Positions 1 to 6,267 of a stretch of 6,689 nucleotides of DNA are shown here, piece after piece. Within the stretch, counting starts at the first letter, position 1, and each line of letters opens with the position of its first letter. The notes under the pieces are model-generated. The model made no database searches. It saw nothing but the letters and a program-made list of their open reading frames with translations, and had not been told where the DNA came from. The DNA lies in NCBI GenBank assembly GCA_050725495.1, contig JBOHHM010000094.1:1-6689 (forward strand), written 5' to 3'. A program made the translations under genes and the position numbers. This DNA is from JBOHHM01 sp050725495 (GTDB lineage: Bacteria > Pseudomonadota > Gammaproteobacteria > Burkholderiales > Burkholderiaceae_C).

Positions 1-144
1 GTGCGGCTCGATGACTTCGCACAACGCCGCCCACGGCACGATGGCTTCCATGGTCTTGAGGAGCTCGTCGCGCCGCGTGGGCTTGCGGTAATGCACGAAA
101 CCTGATTCTTGATCGGCGGCCATCGCCAGGGTCTGCTGCTTCAT
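1..144 (-). CDS. IS5-family transposase, N-terminal 48 residues (partial)
   Basis: The minus-strand frame starts at ATG (142-144) and stays open to the left edge. It begins MKQQTLAMAADQ, continues through a YRKPTRRDE segment, and ends MEAIVPWAALCEVIEPH. This pattern (a short variable lead, then KPTRRDxFL, then the IVPWxxLxxxIEPxYPK block) is the N-terminal DUF772-type region of IS5-family transposases. The DDE catalytic domain would come later and is not in the window, so function cannot be judged. No stop or frameshift occurs in the visible part, so the copy may be intact. It points away from lysR and the catabolic operon, towards the left edge. Confidence 0.85.
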   Translation of the reverse strand, partial: MKQQTLAMAADQESGFVHYRKPTRRDELLKTMEAIVPWAALCEVIEPH

Positions 145-194
145 CGTCACGTAACGCCTCACGCTCGGTTGTGTGGACCTTGTCCAGCATTGCC
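1..194 (-). mobile_element. Terminal part of an IS5-family insertion sequence (runs off the left edge)
   Basis: This is the 5' (transposase-start) end of an IS5-like element, on the minus strand. Two things are seen. The first 48 codons of an IS5-type transposase lie at 144 down to 1. About 50 bp outside its start is a terminus that reads inward as GGCAATGCTGGACAAGGTCC (minus strand, 194 to 175). It begins with GG and shares an ACAAG-TCC core with the IS5 terminal repeat as I remember it. The bases just outside, TTAG at 195-198, fit the YTAR target of the IS5 subgroup. The other end and most of the transposase lie outside the window, so a matching inverted repeat cannot be checked. The exact boundary is inferred. 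Confidence 0.75.
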
Positions 195-198
195 TTAG
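195..198. repeat. Probable one copy of the IS5 target-site duplication (TTAG)
   Basis: The four bases TTAG directly abut the inferred IS terminus and match the YTAR consensus typical of IS5-subgroup insertions. The partner copy would be at the far end of the element, outside the window. A second TTAG sits at 210-213, over the lysR stop codon, so the placement is not unique. The adjacent GG-starting terminus favours 195-198. Confidence 0.45.
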
Positions 199-209
199 GT
201 AAACAGGCC

Positions 210-1112
210 TTAGCCCCCGGCGAACAGTTCCACCAGTGTCCGCCGCATCCACTGGTTGCCGGGGTCGCCTTCAAAGCGCTTGCTCCAGTGCAGCGACACG
301 GTGAAGTCGCGCAGCGGAAACGACGGCTCGACGATGGCATAGCCGCCGGCCTCGGCAAAGCCACGCGCGATGTTGCGCGGCATCACCACACCCAGGTCCG
401 TGGCACGCACGATGGCCGGTAGCACCATGAAATGCTCGGTGGTCAGGCGAAGCCGGTCTTCCAGGTTCAACAACTGCAGGATGCGCAGCGTGTCGGCGTG
501 CGTGCGCACGGCCACGAACTCCAGCTGGCGCAAATCATCCACCAGCGCCTGCCCGCGGCCTCGCCGTTTGGCAAACGGATGGCCTTCGCGCAGCAGCACG
601 ATGTAGCGGTCCTTGAGCAGTTGCACGCGCTGCGTGTCCTTCACTGAGGGCAGGAAGCCCAACGCGAAGTCGATGCGCCCGCTGTCCAGCGCATCGGCAA
701 TCTCGGGGCTTGCCAGCGGCAGGGTCTCGACGCGCACGCCCGGCGCCTGCTCGCGCAGCGCCACCATCAGGCTGGGCAGAAAGCGCGCTTCGCCGATGTC
801 GCTCATGTGGATGCGAAAGGTCTTGCGCGACCGAAGTGGGTCGAACTCAGCCGACTCATTGAGTGCCTGCTCCAGGGTGCTCAAGGCGCTGCGCACCGCA
901 TCGGCCAGCCGGTCGGCCTTGGGGCTGGGCTGCACGCCGCCGGGCCCGCGCATGAACAGCGGGTCCTTGATCAGCAGGCGCAGCCGGGTCAGGCCCTGAC
1001 TGGCCGCCGGCTGGGTCAGGTCCAGCATCTCGGCGGCGCGGCTGACGTTGCGCGTGCGATAGACCGCGTCGAACAGGCGCAGCAGGTTCAGGTCAATATC
1101 TTTGATATGCAT
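210..1112 (-). CDS. LysR-family transcriptional regulator, NahR/nitroaromatics-like
   Basis: Cytoplasmic transcription factor of about 300 aa, normal for LysR proteins. An N-terminal winged helix-turn-helix covers roughly residues 1-65: DLNLLRLFDAVYRTRNVSRAA, LTQPAASQGLTRLR and DPLFMR are the classic LysR helices. The effector domain follows from about residue 85 and begins with FDPLRSRKTFRIHMSDIGE. That block, with FLPSLMVALRE and RIDFALGF, is characteristic of the NahR/DntR/LinR-type subgroup that senses aromatic acids. I chose the ATG at 1110-1112 (MHIKDIDLNLL) because family members start with this phrase. An in-frame ATG at 1137-1139 would add nine residues (MKELTNIRF); neither start has a good Shine-Dalgarno. 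It diverges from the decarboxylase operon, the usual arrangement for a LysR activator of its neighbour. The inducer is inferred to be an aromatic acid of that pathway. The stop is 11 bp from an IS5 target site. Confidence 0.9.
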   Translation of the reverse strand: MHIKDIDLNLLRLFDAVYRTRNVSRAAEMLDLTQPAASQGLTRLRLLIKDPLFMRGPGGVQPSPKADRLADAVRSALSTLEQALNESAEFDPLRSRKTFRIHMSDIGEARFLPSLMVALREQAPGVRVETLPLASPEIADALDSGRIDFALGFLPSVKDTQRVQLLKDRYIVLLREGHPFAKRRGRGQALVDDLRQLEFVAVRTHADTLRILQLLNLEDRLRLTTEHFMVLPAIVRATDLGVVMPRNIARGFAEAGGYAIVEPSFPLRDFTVSLHWSKRFEGDPGNQWMRRTLVELFAGG

Positions 1113-1153
1113 AAATCTAATATTTGTTAGTTCTTTCATTTTATTGATTTATG
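1096..1153. promoter_or_regulatory. AT-rich divergent control region with two short dyads (candidate LysR operator/promoter)
   Basis: In an otherwise GC-rich window this stretch is strikingly AT-rich. It holds a perfect dyad ATATC-TTT-GATAT at 1096-1108, which overlaps the first codons of lysR, and a second inverted pair CTAA-TATTTG-TTAG at 1117-1130, just upstream of the chosen lysR start. LysR regulators bind AT-rich interrupted dyads (T-N11-A type) in such divergent regions. The second dyad has T and A separated by 10, not 11, bases, so it is only LysR-like. A weak plus-strand promoter could be TTGTTA at 1124-1129 with ATTTAT at 1147-1152 (17-bp spacer). All of this is inferred from sequence alone. 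Confidence 0.4.
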
Positions 1154-1250
1154 AGCCGCGTGCGCCGAAGATGACCCGTCGGCGCCTCCCCGCCTCACAC
1201 AAACCACTCAAGGCGCGTGCGCTGCACGCCCCGAATCAGGAGCTCCCCAG

Positions 1251-2870
1251 ATGTCCCAAGCCAACGCCCTGCCCTTGACGACGACATCCCGCGCCGCTTC
1301 GCACACCAGCGTGCGTGAGGCCGTTCTGGATTTGCTGCGGGCCTTCAACATCGACACCATCTTCGGCAACCCCGGCTCCACCGAGCTGCCACTGTTCCTC
1401 GATTTCCCGCAAGACTTGCGCTACATCCTGGGCCTGCAAGAGTCGGTGGTGGTGGGCATGGCCGACGGCTATGCCCAGGCCACGCGCAATGCCGCCTTTG
1501 TCAACCTTCATTCGGCCGCGGGTGTGGGTCACGCCATGGGCAACATCTTCACGGCATACAAGAACCGCACGCCGATGGTGATTACCGCAGGGCAGCAGGC
1601 ACGCTCCATCCTGCCGTTCGATCCGTTTCTGTTCTCGGGGCAAGCCACCGAGTTGCCCAAGCCCTATGTCAAATGGAGCATCGAGCCCGCCCGTGCCGAG
1701 GATGTGCCGCTGGCCACTGCGCGCGCCTACTACATCGCCATGCAGCAGCCGCGCGGACCGGTGCTGGTGTCGATTCCCGCCGATGATTGGGAGAAGCCGT
1801 GCGAACCCGTGCAAGCGCGCGTGGTCAGCACGGAAACACGGCCCGAGCCGCGCGTGCTGGATGCCATCGGCCACGCGCTCGACACCGCCAAGCGTCCGGC
1901 CTTCGTGGTCGGCGCGGCGGTGGACCGCGATGGTGCCTGGGACGAGGTGGTCGCGCTGGCCGAGCGGCACAACGCCGCCGTCTGGGTGGCGCCCATGTCG
2001 GGGCGTTGCGGCTTTCCGGAGGACCATCGCCTGTTTGCCGGCTTCCTGCCTGCGATGCGCGAAAAAATTGTGAGCCTGCTGGCAGGTCACGATGTGATCT
2101 TTGCCCTGGGCGCCGCGGCGTTCACCTACCACGTCGAAGGCTTCGGCCCGCATGTGCCGCCCGACGCCCAATTGGTGCAACTGATTGAAGACCCCAGCAT
2201 CGCCGCCTGGGCCCCGGTGGGCACGTCCGCCGTGGGCAGCATCCGCCTCGGGGTGCAAGACCTGCTGGCCCGCCCCGCGCCTGAAACCAGGGCATTGCCG
2301 GCGCCACGCCAACCGCGCCCCAGGGCCGAGCCGTCGGCGTTGATGAGCGCGGCCTATGTCATGCAGACCCTGGCCGAAGTGCGCGCTGCCGACTCCATCG
2401 TGGTGGAGGAGGCCCCCAGTTCGCGCCCGGCGATGCAGAACTACCTGCCCATCCTGCAAAGCGAAACCTTCTACACCATGTGCAGCGGCGGTCTAGGCCA
2501 CGGCTTGCCCGCTGCCGTGGGCATCGCGCTGGCCAAGCCGGATCAAAAGGTCATTGGCCTGATCGGCGACGGCTCCAGCATGTACTCCATTCAGGCCCTG
2601 TGGAGCGCAGCACAGCTCAGGCTGCCCATCACCTTCATCATCCTGAAAAACCGCCGCTACGCGGCGTTGCAGGAGTTCGCGCCCACCTTTGGCTTCAAGG
2701 CCGAAGACCAACTGGAAGGCACCGACTTGCCCAACCTCGACTTCCTGGCGCTGGCCCGGGGACAGGGTTGCGATGCCGTCCATGTGCACGATGCCGCAAG
2801 GCTCCACGACGTCCTGCGCGAAGCCCTCACGTGCCCCCGCCCCATCCTCGTCGAGGTGGACGTGGCCTGA
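1251..2870 (+). CDS. mdlC: Thiamine-diphosphate decarboxylase, benzoylformate (phenylglyoxylate) decarboxylase-like
   Basis: Predicted cytosolic ThDP/Mg enzyme, 539 aa, removing CO2 from phenylglyoxylate or a substituted analogue to give an aromatic aldehyde. From memory of Pseudomonas putida MdlC, the key residues line up: FGNPGS with S43 (Ser26), LQE with E64 (the conserved Glu47 that activates ThDP), NLHSAAG with H87 (His70), and YH with H294 (His281). GDGS at 439-442 starts the ThDP/Mg motif. A472 and F476 match Ala460 and Phe464 of the substrate pocket. Domains in order are PYR (~20-190), central (~200-345) and PP (~365-539). Oddities are about 17 extra N-terminal residues and KNRRY at 466-470 where MdlC has NNGTY. 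The start is supported by AGGAG at 1238-1242, 8 nt before ATG. It is first in the operon, with the aldehyde dehydrogenase 50 bp downstream. Other ThDP decarboxylases (phenylpyruvate, acetolactate synthase-like) fit less well, but the exact substrate is uncertain. Confidence 0.85.
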   Translation: MSQANALPLTTTSRAASHTSVREAVLDLLRAFNIDTIFGNPGSTELPLFLDFPQDLRYILGLQESVVVGMADGYAQATRNAAFVNLHSAAGVGHAMGNIFTAYKNRTPMVITAGQQARSILPFDPFLFSGQATELPKPYVKWSIEPARAEDVPLATARAYYIAMQQPRGPVLVSIPADDWEKPCEPVQARVVSTETRPEPRVLDAIGHALDTAKRPAFVVGAAVDRDGAWDEVVALAERHNAAVWVAPMSGRCGFPEDHRLFAGFLPAMREKIVSLLAGHDVIFALGAAAFTYHVEGFGPHVPPDAQLVQLIEDPSIAAWAPVGTSAVGSIRLGVQDLLARPAPETRALPAPRQPRPRAEPSALMSAAYVMQTLAEVRAADSIVVEEAPSSRPAMQNYLPILQSETFYTMCSGGLGHGLPAAVGIALAKPDQKVIGLIGDGSSMYSIQALWSAAQLRLPITFIILKNRRYAALQEFAPTFGFKAEDQLEGTDLPNLDFLALARGQGCDAVHVHDAARLHDVLREALTCPRPILVEVDVA

Positions 2871-2909
2871 CCCGGCACCGAATTTCGATCCGCCACTTTC
2901 CAACAACCC

Positions 2910-2914
2910 GGAGA
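2910..2914 (+). promoter_or_regulatory. Ribosome binding site that sets the aldehyde dehydrogenase start
   Basis: GGAGA lies 6 nt before the ATG at 2921. The reading frame stays open far upstream, overlapping the decarboxylase gene, so this site and the onset of family homology together decide the start. Confidence 0.7.
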
Positions 2915-2920
2915 CTTTCA

Positions 2921-4372
2921 ATGACCACTATTTCCATGCTCATCAACGGCGAGCAACAACAGGCCAGCAGCGCAACCACGTTCGAACGCCGCAACCCGCT
3001 GGACGGCAGCGTGGCGACCATCGCACCCGCGGCCACGCCCGCCGATGCGGTGGCCGCGGTGGAGGCTGCTGCCCACGCCTTCAAAAGCTGGAGCCAAACC
3101 GGCCCCGGCGAGCGCCGGGCATTGCTGCTGAAAGCAGCCCACGCGCTGGAATCCAAAGCCCAGGCCTTCACGGCTGCGATGGCGGCAGAAACCGGCGCTT
3201 CTGCCTTGTGGGCGGGTTTCAACGTGCATCTGGCCGCCGGCATGCTGGGAGAAGCGGCTGCCATGACCACGCAGATCAGTGGCGAAGTCATCCCGTCCGA
3301 CGTGCCCGGCAGCCTGGCGATGGGTGTGCGCCAGCCCGCGGGCGTGGTGCTCGGCATTGCGCCGTGGAATGCGCCCATCATCCTGGGCGTGCGCGCCATT
3401 GCCACGCCGCTGGCCTGCGGCAATACGGTGGTGCTCAAAGGCTCGGAACTGTGCCCGGCCACTCACGGCCTGATCATCGAAGCCTTGCAGGAGGCTGGTT
3501 TGCCCAAAGGGGTGGTCAACTTTGTCACCAATGCCCCAGCCGATGCCGGCGCCGTGGTGGAGGCCATGATTGCCCACCCGGCGGTGCGCCGCGTCAACTT
3601 CACCGGCTCCACCCATGTCGGCAAGATCATTGCGGGCACCTGCGCCAGATACCTCAAGCCTGCCGTGCTGGAACTGGGCGGCAAGGCGCCGCTGGTGGTG
3701 CTGGACGATGCCGACCTGGATGCAGCGGTGAAGGCTGCGGCCTTCGGCGCGTTCGCCAACTCGGGCCAGATCTGCATGTCCACCGAGCGCATCATCGTGG
3801 ACAACAAGATCGGTGACGAATTTGTCGCCAGGCTGGCGGCCAAAGCCCAGAGTCTGCCGCTGGGCGACCCCCGCAAAGGCCCGGTCGTGCTCGGCTCCGT
3901 GGTGGACATGGCCACCGTGCACCGCTGCAATGCGCTGATTGACGACGCCCTTGCCAAGGGTGCCAGGCTGGTCTGCGGCGCACGTGGCGACAGCACGCTG
4001 ATGCCCGCGACCTTGCTGGACCGCGTCACACCCGCGATGCGGATTTACAGCGAGGAGACTTTCGGCCCCGTCAAAGGCATTGTGCGCGTCGACGGTGTCG
4101 AGGAGGCCGTGGCCTGCGCCAACGACAACGAGTTTGGCCTGTCGGCCGCCGTGTTTGGCGGCGACATCGCCCGCGCCATGCAAGTGGCCCAGCGCATCGA
4201 CTCCGGCATTTGCCACGTCAACGGCCCGACTGTGCACGACGAAGCGCAGATGCCGTTTGGCGGTGTCAAGGGCAGCGGCATGGGGCGCTTCGGCGGCCAG
4301 GCCGGTATTGCCGAATTCACCGATCTGCGCTGGATCACGGTGCAGACCACGCCGCGCCACTACCCGTTCTGA
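2921..4372 (+). CDS. NAD(P)+-dependent aldehyde dehydrogenase, benzaldehyde/salicylaldehyde/vanillin dehydrogenase type
   Basis: Cytosolic aldehyde dehydrogenase of 483 aa, the usual length, expected to oxidise the aldehyde made by the upstream decarboxylase to the carboxylate. Visible signatures are APWN at 147-150 (N150 oxyanion residue), K173 of the cofactor site, FTGS at 227-230, ELGGK at 251-255 (E251 general base), SGQIC with catalytic C285, EETFGP at 378-383 (E379 holds the cofactor ribose), and PFGGVKGSGMGR near 445-456. The end, DLRWITVQ...PRHYPF, is typical of the salicylaldehyde/vanillin dehydrogenase subgroup rather than of betaine-aldehyde or succinate-semialdehyde enzymes. All catalytic residues are present, so it should be active. 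The start at 2921 is favoured by the GGAGA site and by homology beginning there; longer in-frame starts would overlap the decarboxylase gene. It is the second gene of the operon, 20 bp before the Bug gene. The precise aldehyde is inferred from context; benzaldehyde is the leading guess. Confidence 0.9.
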   Translation: MTTISMLINGEQQQASSATTFERRNPLDGSVATIAPAATPADAVAAVEAAAHAFKSWSQTGPGERRALLLKAAHALESKAQAFTAAMAAETGASALWAGFNVHLAAGMLGEAAAMTTQISGEVIPSDVPGSLAMGVRQPAGVVLGIAPWNAPIILGVRAIATPLACGNTVVLKGSELCPATHGLIIEALQEAGLPKGVVNFVTNAPADAGAVVEAMIAHPAVRRVNFTGSTHVGKIIAGTCARYLKPAVLELGGKAPLVVLDDADLDAAVKAAAFGAFANSGQICMSTERIIVDNKIGDEFVARLAAKAQSLPLGDPRKGPVVLGSVVDMATVHRCNALIDDALAKGARLVCGARGDSTLMPATLLDRVTPAMRIYSEETFGPVKGIVRVDGVEEAVACANDNEFGLSAAVFGGDIARAMQVAQRIDSGICHVNGPTVHDEAQMPFGGVKGSGMGRFGGQAGIAEFTDLRWITVQTTPRHYPF

Positions 4373-4381
4373 CACAACCGC

Positions 4382-4386
4382 AGGAG
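4382..4386 (+). promoter_or_regulatory. Ribosome binding site that sets the Bug-protein start
   Basis: AGGAG lies 6 nt before the ATG at 4393. It lies in the 20-bp gap after the aldehyde dehydrogenase stop. The open frame reaches back to 4210, but this site plus a signal peptide starting here identify 4393 as the true start. The leader GGAGACTT is shared with the preceding gene. Confidence 0.7.
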
Positions 4387-4392
4387 ACTTCC

Positions 4393-5397
4393 ATGCTTCA
4401 GACATTCATGCCAAACGGGCTCTCTTCGCTTGTACAAAGATCATTCATGGCGATCATTCTGGGAACCATCAGCCTGGTTCCGCTCGCGGCATCGGCGCAG
4501 GCCTGGCCCAGCAAACCGATCAAGGTCATCGTCAACTTCCCTCCCGGCGGGGCAGCAGACCAGATTGCCCGCGCCATCACCGTGCCGCTGCAAGAAGCGC
4601 TGGGCCAGCCGGTCGTGGTGGACAACCGCGCGGGTGCGGGCGGCAACATCGGTGGCGAGGCCGCGGCCAAATCACCGCCCGACGGCTACACCCTGCTGCT
4701 GACCTCGGGCGGGCTGGTGTCGATCAACCCGGCGATCTACCCCAAGATGTCTTTCAACCCGAGCAAGGACATCATCCCCGTCGCAGCGGCGGCGCGGGTG
4801 CTGGTGTTCCTCGAAGTCAAACCCACCCTTCCCGTCAAGGACGCGAAAGAGTTCATTGCCTACGTGAAGGCCAACCCCGGCAAGCTGACCTACGGCTCGC
4901 CAGGCAACGGCTCGTCGCCCCATCTGGCGGGCGAAATGTTCAAGGACATGGCCAACGTCTTTGCGGTGCATGTGCCTTACCGGGGCGCGGCGCCCGCCAT
5001 GCAGGACCTGCTGGGTGGGCAGGTGGACTTCATGTTCGACCCCGGCATCGGGCTCAACCACGTGCGCGCGGGCAAGCTCCGGCTGCTGGCAGTGGGCAGC
5101 CCCACGCGCTCGCCCCTGTTTCCGGACGTCCCTACGCTCAACGAAATCGGCCTCAAGGGCTTTGATGCCGATACGGTGTTTGGTTTTTACGCCCCGGCCG
5201 GTTTGCCAGCCGAAATCGTGACCCGCCTGAACCGCGAGATCAACAAGATCCTGGGCACCCAGGCCGTCAAAGACCGCATTGCCGCGCTGGGCGGGGAAGT
5301 CGCCCCCATGTCACCCGCCGAGTTCGGCGCCAAGGCCCATGAAGACACGGCGCGCTTTGGCAAGCTGATCCGCGAGCGGCAGATCAAGGGCGATTGA
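4393..5397 (+). CDS. Bug-family (TctC-like) tripartite tricarboxylate periplasmic solute-binding protein
   Basis: A 334-aa secreted binding protein, the normal length for Bug proteins, which are very abundant in Burkholderiales and bind carboxylates in the periplasm. The N-terminus is a Sec signal: a positive residue at R16, a hydrophobic run at about 18-33 (FMAIILGTISLVPLAA), and cleavage predicted after AQA at 35-37, leaving WPSKPIKVIV. The mature protein shows the family blocks: NFPPGGAADQIAR (~48-60) and VVDNRAGAGGNIG of the ligand site, then TYGSPGNGSSPHLAGE, VHVPYRGAAPAMQDLLGGQVDFMFD, and a late FYAPAGLP. No TctA/TctB membrane partners are in the window, so it is an orphan Bug protein here, which is common. 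Its position third in the operon suggests it binds the aromatic acid feeding the decarboxylase, but the ligand is not readable from sequence. Confidence 0.9.
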   Translation: MLQTFMPNGLSSLVQRSFMAIILGTISLVPLAASAQAWPSKPIKVIVNFPPGGAADQIARAITVPLQEALGQPVVVDNRAGAGGNIGGEAAAKSPPDGYTLLLTSGGLVSINPAIYPKMSFNPSKDIIPVAAAARVLVFLEVKPTLPVKDAKEFIAYVKANPGKLTYGSPGNGSSPHLAGEMFKDMANVFAVHVPYRGAAPAMQDLLGGQVDFMFDPGIGLNHVRAGKLRLLAVGSPTRSPLFPDVPTLNEIGLKGFDADTVFGFYAPAGLPAEIVTRLNREINKILGTQAVKDRIAALGGEVAPMSPAEFGAKAHEDTARFGKLIRERQIKGD

Positions 5398-5519
5398 TGG
5401 CCTGGACAACCAAGGCAAGTATCCCCATGCATACACTGATCGAACAACTGGCGCCGCACTTTGGTAGCCACCAGTTGCTGACCGGCGACGCCGTGGACGC
5501 GCGCTTCCTGGGGATTGCG
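5397..5519 (+). pseudogene. Truncated N-terminus of a probable FAD-linked oxidase/hydroxyacid dehydrogenase (GlcD-like)
   Basis: The ATG overlaps the Bug stop by one base (TGATG), and AAGGG at 5386-5390 sits 6 nt upstream, so the gene was probably translationally coupled to the operon. An in-frame ATG at 5427 (MHTLIEQLAPHFGSHQLLTG) is where family resemblance begins. The short amphipathic helix followed by a LLTGDAVDAR-type segment resembles the N-terminal cap of FAD-binding PCMH oxidases such as GlcD/D-lactate dehydrogenases. Only about 40 residues remain before the sequence changes into the 3' end of a group II intron on the other strand. The FAD-binding domain is missing, so no enzyme can be made from this fragment. 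In context it could have oxidised mandelate or a similar hydroxy acid to the decarboxylase's substrate. The family call rests on a short stretch and is moderate only. Confidence 0.5.
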
Positions 5520-5586
5520 GTAGGGACGGAGGTTGCCCTCCGCCCCCCGCACAGATCCGTACGTGCAGAGCTACCGCATACGGCTC
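5520..5586 (-). ncRNA. Group II intron domains V and VI
   Basis: Domain V reads on the minus strand from 5586 to 5554: GAGCCGT, containing the catalytic AGC triad, AT bulge region, a GCGG-TAGCT-CTGC hairpin, then ACGGATC closing the lower stem with one mismatch. Just after it, a GC-rich hairpin of CGGAGG and CCTCCG around a GCAA loop (5527-5542) extends to GGG/CCC and is followed by TAC, as expected for domain VI and the intron 3' end. In this hairpin the unpaired base on the 3' side is a T, not the branch-point A found in most introns. The end base (5520 or 5519) is inferred. Confidence 0.75.
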
Positions 5587-5596
5587 CTGCCTTGAG

Positions 5597-6266
5597 TCAT
5601 GACGCGAAGAATCGCTGGGCTGGGTAAGGGTGTAGGACGTGGACTGAGGGCACGTAGGGCGCGACTCTGTGGAGGAAGCGCGCCCAGGTCATCCGACCAT
5701 ACTGACCACGCCGTCGCAAGGCATGCAACCAGGCCCGACAGACTCCTGAGCGGAATCTGCTCAGTCGCAAGTTGTTGCCAGGGACGGCGTGGTAGTTGAA
5801 GTAGCCTTGCAGCACACGGCGCAGCCATGTGCCAACCACTGCGATCGGTTCGTGCCGTCGGCGGTATAGCGCCTGCCGGATCGCCTTGAGGGTGGTGCGC
5901 ATTCGCTTGCTCGATGTCAGTCGCTTGACGGTAAAGCGGCCATTCGACCTCTTGGTCGCGCACATGTGCGTGAACCCAAGCAAGTCGAACGTCTGCGGCA
6001 CGCTTGCATTGGGTGGCCGCATAGCGACCGAACTGCAACACCCGCGTCTTCTGCTCGTTGAGCGACAGACCGAACTGCGCGAAGCGCAACTGCAGGGCCT
6101 CCAGGAACCGCGAAGCATCAGCCACGTGTTCAAAGCCCACCACGCTATCGTCGGCGTACCGCACGACGATCACATCCCCCTTGGCGTCGCGGCGGCGCCA
6201 ACGCTGAAGCCACAGGTCGAAGACGTAGTGCAGGTAGATGCTTGCAAGCAGCGGCGAGATCTCTCC
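5597..6266 (-). pseudogene. ltrA: Group II intron reverse transcriptase/maturase, truncated and frameshifted
   Basis: The frame enters at GEISPLLASIYLHYVFDLW (6266 downward), the block that normally follows PQGG. It continues through the catalytic YADD (6147-6158), VVGFEH and FGLSLNEQKTRVLQFGRYAAT. Near 6000-6015 the frame must change: the expected continuation TFDLLGFTHM...NGRFTVKR is in another frame, which then runs to the stop at 5597-5599 (ending PYPAQRFFAS). That second part includes the maturase/thumb region with a YFNYHAVPGN block and a basic C-terminus. The linker between GRYAAT and TFDLLGF is shorter than usual, suggesting a small deletion as the cause. With the N-terminal half missing and a frameshift, the protein is dead. 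The stop lies only 11 bp before domain V. Confidence 0.85.
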
Positions 6267-6267
6267 A

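Larger units (their letters stand above)
5520..6266 (-). mobile_element. 5'-truncated bacterial group II intron (3' half of the RT gene plus domains V and VI)
   Basis: On the minus strand this stretch holds the second half of a group II intron reverse transcriptase/maturase, followed by the intron's 3' RNA domains, ending ...CCCTAC at 5520. Domains I-III, the start of domain IV and the first part of the RT (up to about the GG of the PQGG motif) are missing. The right border joins a serine recombinase near 6267. The left border lies inside the truncated FAD oxidase gene, opposite to its direction. The domain V type and the RT ending near domain V are consistent with bacterial class C introns; this is from memory and not tested. 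The copy cannot splice or move on its own. Confidence 0.8.

Noticed and set aside
190..212. Possible terminator after lysR from GCCT...AGGC repeats
   Set aside because: The stem is only 4 bp and there is no run of T on the expected strand; the repeats overlap the IS end.
1236..2459. Long minus-strand open frame (about 407 codons) opposite the decarboxylase gene
   Set aside because: It is rich in His, Gly, Arg and Gln without any family pattern, and lies opposite a gene with clear catalytic motifs. It is a mirror frame of GC-rich coding DNA.
1251..2870. Acetolactate synthase or oxalyl-CoA decarboxylase as the identity of the ThDP enzyme
   Set aside because: The paired active-site histidines (H87, H294), the serine in FGNPGS and A472/F476 match benzoylformate decarboxylase. 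The length and central domain also fit, and the neighbouring genes make an aromatic aldehyde route more likely.
2480..2920. N-terminal extension of the aldehyde dehydrogenase frame into the decarboxylase gene
   Set aside because: The extension is Arg/Pro-rich with no family match. A ribosome site and the onset of homology place the start at 2921.
4210..4392. N-terminal extension of the Bug-protein frame
   Set aside because: It overlaps the aldehyde dehydrogenase end, and a signal peptide with a ribosome site begins at 4393.
2918..4405. Long minus-strand open frame (about 495 codons) opposite the aldehyde dehydrogenase
   Set aside because: Same mirror-frame composition and no recognisable domain; the plus strand has all aldehyde dehydrogenase motifs.
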